Shown here one piece after another: positions 58,593-64,000 of a stretch of 64,000 bases of DNA. The DNA comes from Psychrobacillus sp. NEAU-3TGS. GTDB taxonomy: Bacteria > Bacillota > Bacilli > Bacillales_A > Planococcaceae. The notes under the pieces are model-generated. The model had not been told where the DNA came from. It saw only the letters and a list, made by a program, of their open reading frames with translations, and made no database searches. Position numbers and translations under genes: made by a program. Position 1 is the first letter of the stretch; every line of letters starts with the position of its first letter. Location of the stretch: contig NZ_JAPNOZ010000012.1 in assembly GCF_029955155.1 (NCBI RefSeq), forward strand, positions 639,610-703,609. Direction: 5' to 3'.

Positions 58593-60436
58593 ATTCGTAT
58601 ATCAACTCCTTGCGATTGTTTCGAAGCCACTTTTGACTGGAGCTTTGATGCAAGTTGTTGTTCTTCGAAAGTTTTCATAAATACACCAGATAATGTGTAT
58701 CCAACGGATGAGAGCCCGTCTTTTAAAGAGGTTTTAAATACATCGGCAAGCTTCTGTAACTGTGCATCGCTGTTAAACACGTTAATTGTGACAATCCTAT
58801 TTTGTACTTGCATATCTACTACCGTCTCATCCAATGTTTCCAATTTTAAATAAAACATAATCCTCGCAAAATCGGAATCTATTTTGCCATCTTCTTTCAT
58901 TCGACCATTCCACTCGAGCGTTGCATCCATTTTCTTCCCCAAAAATTCTAATGGGACTTGCATGAGCAGTTGATGCTGAGGGCCATTTTCTCCCGACAAA
59001 ATTTGCAAACCGTTCATTCGGCCTAGTAACATTTCCGCGCTCTCTTTTAAGGACGCAGTGATTGTGTGATTTTGCAGCAATTCGACTAATTGAGGTTTTA
59101 ACTGATGCGCTATATTTCTTATTTCTTCGCTGTTAGTTCCTAGTTTTGCTTCATAGCTAAACCCAATTGATTTTAACACTTCTTTCATCGCATGCTCAAA
59201 AGCTTTTCCATCCAATTGGTTTAATACGGCTTGCTCAGACTCCATTATCCATTGCGAGCTAAAACTATTTGAGTTACTTTTTATCAGCGTATTTACTTGT
59301 TGTAAAATTTGATTAACTGTTTCCATCGTTTGTCGTTTGCTGAGCAGTGTAACTAAATGGTCTTTTGCAGTTAAACCATTTGTATCTTCTCGAAAAATCG
59401 CCTGACCGCTTTGTTCCGCAAATACTTTGACAAGCGCATTTTGGATTGGTTGAGCTTCGCTATTATCTTTCATCAGAGATAATACTTGTTCTTTTTGCCC
59501 CGCCGTCAATAATGGCTGTGCAGTTATCCAATTACGGAGCTGCTCCATAACTACCCCTTTTTCAGTTGGAGTCGTCTCTACTAATTGAGTCATCCATTGA
59601 CCCGCTGAATTTGATAAAGAAGGCTGGCTAAGTAAAGGTGTTGGATTCGATAAAGAAGCAACTGCTGGTAAAATTCCCGCTTCTTTTAACGCTTGTAAAA
59701 TCGGTAATCTCATCGAATTACTTGTTTGCTGATCTTGAAGTATCTCTAATTGCTTTCCGATAATCGCACCTGCTACTGGCATGCGAAAAGGCTCTGCGAT
59801 TTTCTGCAAGCTTTGCTGCATATCCGTTTTTGCAACCTGTGAAATATTCGTATCTTGTTGTAAGGAGAGTTTAAAGCTTTCGATAGAGGACTGCAACCCA
59901 CTCGTGGATTTCCCACTTAAAACAGCCTCTAACATGCTTGGGGTGATAGGCAGCTTTAACTCTGTCATTTTTTGAATACCTTCTAGTGCTGCCTTTATCG
60001 ACGTCCCTGGGGGCAGTTGCTTTAATAGCTGCTCCGCTTGTATTAATATTTCTTTGGAGATAGGTAACTGCTCTTTCAAGAAAAATTGAGTTACCGCTTG
60101 CATCTCATTCGTTTTCGTTAAATTCATTGCCTGCATTAACTGGGTTGCTTGTTGGGCTAAAGTATTACCTCCAGTTAATGGACCCGTCACTACTTTTAGC
60201 TGTACTTCTGGAGATGCTTTCGATACTTGAAAAAAATGGGCATCTCCTGCTTTTAAAGGTGTTTCTAGCTTTGCAATGATTTTTTGATTGCCTATTTGTA
60301 CCTCTGCCGTTTGATTGGGATATAGTTTTTTTATCACTCCGTGTACAACTTGCCCTTCTTTCATCGGCATTTGTTTACCAGCTGTAACGGCTTGGGTTGA
60401 CTGTGCTCCAATAGTTGAAAAAGATGGAGATGTCAT
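58589..60436 (-). CDS. FliK-like large hypothetical protein (YlqG type)
   Basis: The 615-aa protein is glutamine-rich and low in complexity through most of its length, with a C-terminal domain (about 485-600) resembling the Flg_hook domain of FliK (LLMQVPLEFLGKKMDATLEW, IMFYLKLETLDETVVDMQVQ). It has no signal peptide. It is coupled to the FlhB-like ylqH gene, an arrangement that mirrors the FliK-FlhB partnership. Its function is not known to me. Confidence 0.78.
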   Translation of the reverse strand: MTSPSFSTIGAQSTQAVTAGKQMPMKEGQVVHGVIKKLYPNQTAEVQIGNQKIIAKLETPLKAGDAHFFQVSKASPEVQLKVVTGPLTGGNTLAQQATQLMQAMNLTKTNEMQAVTQFFLKEQLPISKEILIQAEQLLKQLPPGTSIKAALEGIQKMTELKLPITPSMLEAVLSGKSTSGLQSSIESFKLSLQQDTNISQVAKTDMQQSLQKIAEPFRMPVAGAIIGKQLEILQDQQTSNSMRLPILQALKEAGILPAVASLSNPTPLLSQPSLSNSAGQWMTQLVETTPTEKGVVMEQLRNWITAQPLLTAGQKEQVLSLMKDNSEAQPIQNALVKVFAEQSGQAIFREDTNGLTAKDHLVTLLSKRQTMETVNQILQQVNTLIKSNSNSFSSQWIMESEQAVLNQLDGKAFEHAMKEVLKSIGFSYEAKLGTNSEEIRNIAHQLKPQLVELLQNHTITASLKESAEMLLGRMNGLQILSGENGPQHQLLMQVPLEFLGKKMDATLEWNGRMKEDGKIDSDFARIMFYLKLETLDETVVDMQVQNRIVTINVFNSDAQLQKLADVFKTSLKDGLSSVGYTLSGVFMKTFEEQQLASKLQSKVASKQSQGVDIRI

Positions 60437-60440
60437 ATAT

Positions 60441-61217
60441 TCACCTCATTTTTAAAATGGACTTGATCGGTTCAAACGTTTTTCGATGATGCTCAGTGGG
60501 CCCGTATTGTTCAATCATCTCCACATGTTCTTTCGTCCCATATCCTGCATGTTTGTTAAACAAATAAAGCGGAAACTTTTCATGTAGCTGATCCATATAC
60601 TCGTCTCTGGCAGTCTTAGCAAGTATCGATGCCGCTGCAATTGCTAAACTTTGTGCATCTCCCTTTATAATGGAGTGTGTCTCTATATCAATTGGTAGCT
60701 TCATAGCGTCAACAAGCACTACAGAGGGACGTTTATGTAAATGGAGGACCGACTCCGTCATCGACTGTTTTGTTGCCTCGTAAATATTTAATTCATCAAT
60801 TTTATCAACCGATTGAAAATGAATAAAATAACTAATCGCATTGTTTTTTATAATATTTGCTAGTTCATTGCGTTTTGCTCTGGAAAGTTGCTTGGAATCG
60901 TTTAAGCCGATCAATTCTTCAGCCTGTGTATTTAATATTACCGCCGCTGTAACTACAGGTCCCGCTAATGGTCCTCTACCTGCTTCGTCTACTCCAGCTA
61001 CTAAATCATGTTCGTTTACGCAAAAACTACGATCAAATAATATCTTTTCTTCATGCGCTTGTTTTTCTAACAGTAACTTTTGCTGCTTTCTTTTCCAGCT
61101 ACTAATTAATTTCTGTGCACCTACTCTAGTATCACTTTCTAGCTCCGTAAACCAAGTCTCTGAACCGGTTACATGCTCTAATTTCTCTTTTATCTCTTTC
61201 AAACTTAACATTTTCAC
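60441..61217 (-). CDS. rnhB: Ribonuclease HII
   Basis: RNase HII cuts RNA-DNA hybrids and initiates removal of misincorporated ribonucleotides. The 258-aa product has a long N-terminal extension typical of Firmicutes and the active-site motif VAGVDEAGRGPLAGPVVTAA (about residue 72), with further acidic residues in LVDAMKLPI. Ends TEHHRKTFEPI. It is followed by the FliK-like gene after four bases and preceded by a large repeat-filled gap. Confidence 0.96.
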   Translation of the reverse strand: MKMLSLKEIKEKLEHVTGSETWFTELESDTRVGAQKLISSWKRKQQKLLLEKQAHEEKILFDRSFCVNEHDLVAGVDEAGRGPLAGPVVTAAVILNTQAEELIGLNDSKQLSRAKRNELANIIKNNAISYFIHFQSVDKIDELNIYEATKQSMTESVLHLHKRPSVVLVDAMKLPIDIETHSIIKGDAQSLAIAAASILAKTARDEYMDQLHEKFPLYLFNKHAGYGTKEHVEMIEQYGPTEHHRKTFEPIKSILKMR

Positions 61218-61309
61218 ATCTACTTTCTCTTGCTTACTATTATGTATCGGTTAGTTTATCGTTTAATTAAAAGGTGCTAATCTATTTTCATTTTTTCTAT
61301 TTATCACAT

Positions 61310-61975
61310 TGTAAGGAAACTGCGTCGTAAAGAGATACGGCAAAGGCAATTGATTTCCGCTCCAGGCGGACGCTTACCGCGGGGCGGGCGGTGAGCCTCC
61401 TCGTCGCACACTCCTGCGGGGTCTCACCTGTCCCGCTGATCCCGCAGGTGTCGCCGCCTTGCGCTTCAATCAAGAGAACTTGCTGACTAATCCATAATCA
61501 AAGGCAAAAAGCTATTTAATTTATTTACAACTGTCAAGCAGTTTCTTACTTTAGAATCATTATATGTACAGTATAAATTATAGGAAAGGTTTCTATTAGC
61601 CATTCAAGCAATGGCAGCTCCCAATAATTGATAAAAATGGCTAGATAGTATATCTTATTCCATTAATCAAAGGTTTTCACCCATAGAAAATGCAACATAG
61701 TACTAAATTTAGTGTCTCATTATGGAGTAAATAGCAAACTCTACTGGATTGTAGCGAAAGGGTGGCGACTCCAGCGGGAAAAGCACGAGCTGAAAGCCCC
61801 GCAGGAAAGACATTGGTCGAACTTTGTTTGACCAATGTCTTTGCGACGAGTAACCGCAGGAGCATTTGTTTTCGGAGCGACGAGGAGATTGAAGCCGTGC
61901 CCGCGGAAATCGTCCACCCTGTAGCGAAAATCACGACGGACACCCAATGAAGCCTTACCGCACAGTTTCCCTAAA
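61310..61975. mobile_element. Non-autonomous repeat element with terminal inverted repeats, copy 2
   Basis: This is the longer relative of the element at 19367-19925, aligned over nearly its whole length: inverted modules at 61352-61472 and 61747-61932 flank a similar AT-rich core. The right end carries TTTAGGGAAACTGTGCGG read inward and a 20-bp palindrome (61961-61980). Compared with copy 1, the right module contains about 85 extra bases, including an AGACATTGGTC/GACCAATGTCT hairpin. There is no transposase. Confidence 0.7.
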
Positions 61976-62008
61976 CTGTGCTTATATCATAAATTTTATT
62001 TCGTCCCC

Positions 62009-62047
62009 AAAAACAAGAAAACCCTTTTTACCATATGGCAAGAAGGG
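62009..62047 (-). terminator. Terminator after rbgA
   Basis: An imperfect long stem around CCATATGG (CCCTT-TT-CCATATGG-AA-AAGGG with bulges) is followed by TTTTCTTGTTTTT on the minus strand. It lies directly after the rbgA stop. Confidence 0.75.
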
Positions 62048-62059
62048 CATATTTTCACA

Positions 62060-62911
62060 TTAATATTCTTCTACAAAATCGAAAGTCAATCGACCAAGAT
62101 GGAGACTGCGAACATCACGAACAATTAACTCTGCTACTTGATCGTAATCTATTTCTCCGCCACCTGCGTAACATCTCCGCAGTTTTCCTATGTGGTCGAA
62201 CGTTTCGACTAAATCTTCGCTAACCTCTGATAGCTGATATCGTTCTTCCATACGCTTTGGATAATGCTCCTGTAGGAAACGAAGTCCGTAAACAGCTAGA
62301 TCTTCCATGTTGATGACCGCATCTTTTATGGCACCTGTGAGCGCTAGCTTATATCCAACTTCTTGATCCTCAAACTTAGGCCAAAGAATACCTGGTGTAT
62401 CGAGTAATTCAATTTCTCTTTCCACTTTGATCCATTGTTGTTTTTTCGTTACGCCTGGTGTATTACCTGTTCTAGCAATATTTTTCTTAGCAAATCGGTT
62501 AATAAGTGTCGATTTCCCTACGTTCGGAATTCCGACAATCATCGCTCTAATTGCCCGAGGTTTAATGCCACGCTCTTTCATACGATCCCATTTCGGCTTT
62601 AAAAGCTCTTTAGCGGCTTTGAAAACTGTTTGGAGTCCTTTTCCCTCTAAAGAGTTTATCGCGACAGCAGGGTGCCCTTTTGACTCAAAATAAGCTATCC
62701 ATTTTTTTGTTTGCGCTTCATCTGCCATGTCCATTTTGTTAAGGATAAGCAATCTTGTTTTTTGATGAACTACTTCATCAATCATCGGATTTCTTGAAGA
62801 CAACGGTAAACGTGCATCTATTAATTCAAAAATGATATCCACTAGTTTTAAGTTTTCCGTTACTTCTCTTCTCGCCTTGGCCATATGACCAGGAAACCAT
62901 TGAATCGTCAT
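62060..62911 (-). CDS. rbgA: Ribosome biogenesis GTPase RbgA (YlqF)
   Basis: RbgA is a circularly permuted GTPase needed for late 50S assembly (incorporation of L16 and others). The 283-aa product shows the permuted order: G4 NKMDMA, then G1 [12 protein letters not shown] (about residue 125) and G3 DTPG (about 172). The N-terminus [16 protein letters not shown] is typical. It follows lepB by 16 bases. Confidence 0.97.
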   Translation of the reverse strand: MTIQWFPGHMAKARREVTENLKLVDIIFELIDARLPLSSRNPMIDEVVHQKTRLLILNKMDMADEAQTKKWIAYFESKGHPAVAINSLEGKGLQTVFKAAKELLKPKWDRMKERGIKPRAIRAMIVGIPNVGKSTLINRFAKKNIARTGNTPGVTKKQQWIKVEREIELLDTPGILWPKFEDQEVGYKLALTGAIKDAVINMEDLAVYGLRFLQEHYPKRMEERYQLSEVSEDLVETFDHIGKLRRCYAGGGEIDYDQVAELIVRDVRSLHLGRLTFDFVEEY

Positions 62912-62927
62912 TTTTGTACCACCTTCT

Positions 62928-63488
62928 TTACTTCACAAAACCAATATCATCCATAGGCCAAAATACAAAATTTGTACTTCCGATTACCTCGTCTGTCTTA
63001 ACGAGACCAATATGTCGGCTATCCTTACTATACAAACGATTATCTCCCATTACGAATATGTATCCTTCGGGGATTTTATTTTCTTGTGTAATATCTTCCA
63101 AAGTGAAGTCACCAGTTAACGTTCCTTCAGTAAGTTCGCTTTTATATTCCTCTAAATATGGTTCTGGTAATTCTTTTCCATTGATAAATAATTGATCATT
63201 TTTAAATTCTACATGATCACCTGGTAAACCAATAACTCGTTTAATATAATTCTTTTGTTCTGGTGCATGAAATACTACTATATCGTAACGATCTGGTCCG
63301 CCAACCATATATCCAATTTTGTTAACAACCATACGATCGCCATTTTTTAAAGTAGGCATCATCGATTCTCCGTCTACCACAATTGGTGTAAATAAAAAGA
63401 AACGAATTATTGCTGCGAGTCCAAAAGCTATCAAAAGAGCTTTCGACCATTCCCATAATTCATTCTTTTCTTTTTTTACTTGTTCCAT
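62928..63488 (-). CDS. lepB: Signal peptidase I
   Basis: The 186-aa membrane protease (start ATG 63488 with AGGAGG) removes signal peptides from secreted proteins. It has one N-terminal membrane helix ([17 protein letters not shown]), catalytic serine in GESMMPTL and lysine in [11 protein letters not shown], plus the C-terminal box [15 protein letters not shown]. It is the Gram-positive SipS/T-like type. An in-frame start seven codons upstream is less likely. Confidence 0.96.
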   Translation of the reverse strand: MEQVKKEKNELWEWSKALLIAFGLAAIIRFFLFTPIVVDGESMMPTLKNGDRMVVNKIGYMVGGPDRYDIVVFHAPEQKNYIKRVIGLPGDHVEFKNDQLFINGKELPEPYLEEYKSELTEGTLTGDFTLEDITQENKIPEGYIFVMGDNRLYSKDSRHIGLVKTDEVIGSTNFVFWPMDDIGFVK

Positions 63489-63564
63489 CAATTTGCCTCC
63501 TTTATTCACTCTCTATATTGTACAAGGAAAATTAGTTTCAAGCAAAAAGAATGACATCATTTCT

Positions 63565-63618
63565 TTTAAAAAGCAAAAATGTTGTAGCAAAAGTGGCATC
63601 ACCTTCACTACAACATTT
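63565..63618 (-). terminator. Rho-independent terminator after rplS
   Basis: AAATGTTGTAG pairs with CTACAACATTT across a 20-base loop and is followed by TTGCTTTTTAAAAG on the minus strand. It separates rplS from lepB. Confidence 0.82.
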
Positions 63619-63628
63619 ACTTTTACTA

Positions 63629-63976
63629 TTAGCGACGTTCTTTAATACGAGCTGCTTTACCGCGTAGTTCACGTAAGTAGTACAATTTAGCACGACGAAC
63701 TTTACCACGACGAACAACTTCTAAGTTTGCAATTTTTGGTGTGTGTACAGGGAATGTACGTTCAACACCAACGCCAGAAGAAATTTTACGAACTGTGAAA
63801 GTTTCGCTGATTCCGCCTCCACGACGTTTAATTACAACACCTTCGTACATTTGAATACGTTCACGAGTTCCCTCTACTACCTTAACGTGTACACGAACTG
63901 TGTCACCAGGACGGAAAGTTGGAAGATCTGTACGTAATTGTTCTTTAGTGATTTCTGCAATAATGTTTTGCATCAT
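63629..63976 (-). CDS. rplS: 50S ribosomal protein L19
   Basis: L19 lies at the subunit interface. The 114-115-aa product (ATG at 63976 or 63973; SD GGAGAG) contains [36 protein letters not shown] and [19 protein letters not shown]. It ends at a terminator. Upstream genes (trmD, rimM) would lie outside the window. Confidence 0.97.
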   Translation of the reverse strand: MMQNIIAEITKEQLRTDLPTFRPGDTVRVHVKVVEGTRERIQMYEGVVIKRRGGGISETFTVRKISSGVGVERTFPVHTPKIANLEVVRRGKVRRAKLYYLRELRGKAARIKERR

Positions 63977-64000
63977 TTTCTCTCCTTCTCTAGAATGCTC

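Larger units (their letters stand above)
61218..62059. other. Gap between rbgA and rnhB
   Basis: No gene is seen. The gap is filled mostly by the second copy of the inverted-repeat-bounded element (61310-61975), with the rbgA terminator at its upstream end. No promoter for rnhB was recognised with confidence. Confidence 0.8.

Noticed and set aside
1-64000. Defence island, prophage or novel multi-gene system
   Set aside because: All recognised genes are core housekeeping or flagellar genes in conserved order; no integrase other than XerC, no phage or toxin-antitoxin genes were found.

Overview
The window is a low-GC Firmicutes chromosome segment, and every confident gene is on the minus strand. 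Gene content and order (rplS-lepB-rbgA-rnhB, sucCD, dprA-topA-trmFO-xerC-clpQY-codY, the fla/che operon, rpsB-tsf-pyrH-frr, uppS-cdsA-dxr-rseP-polC, rimP-nusA-infB-rbfA-truB) match the Bacillus subtilis ylqF-to-truB region almost gene for gene. The protein sequences and intergenic repeats look more like a Caryophanaceae/Psychrobacillus-type bacillus than B. subtilis itself; that placement is inference. No phage, CRISPR array, defence island, tRNA or rRNA gene was found.

Layout in transcription order (right to left): 64.0-60.4 kb holds rplS, lepB, rbgA, a repeat-filled gap and rnhB. 60.4-58.3 kb holds two flagellar-like genes outside the main operon (ylqG/ylqH type). 58.2-56.1 kb is sucCD. 55.7-47.5 kb is dprA, topA, trmFO, xerC, clpQ, clpY, codY. 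46.9-20.9 kb is the fla/che operon: flgB flgC fliE fliF fliG fliH fliI fliJ ylxF/motE-like fliK flgD, a TIGR02530-type gene, flgE swrD fliL fliM fliY cheY fliO fliP fliQ fliR flhB flhA flhF flhG cheB cheA cheW cheC cheD. sigD (20.7-20.0 kb) follows a terminator and an apparent promoter of its own. It is separated from a 100-aa gene and swrB by an inserted ~560-bp repeat element. 18.3-11.0 kb is translation and envelope housekeeping, then polC (no proS between rseP and polC), and 6.1-0 kb is the rimP-nusA-infB cluster, rbfA and the start of truB.

The most notable observation is a cluster of reading-frame lesions. Six genes (swrB, cheC, flhB, fliO, fliM, dprA) are each broken by a 1-nt indel or, in flhB, by an imperfect 106-bp duplication. 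In every case the missing conserved part is readable in another frame, and repair gives a protein of about the length I recall for the B. subtilis ortholog. Five of the six are motility genes and the sixth is a competence gene; the essential genes nearby look intact. Either the assembly has indel errors or the strain is losing (or phase-varying) motility and competence. The sequence alone cannot decide, although the noisy flhB duplication looks like an assembly artefact.

At least three GC-rich intergenic repeat families occur, including two copies of a ~560-665 bp element with terminal inverted repeats and two inverted internal modules, and a smaller family that twice sits immediately upstream of a Shine-Dalgarno sequence. 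I did not find an obviously new multi-gene system.
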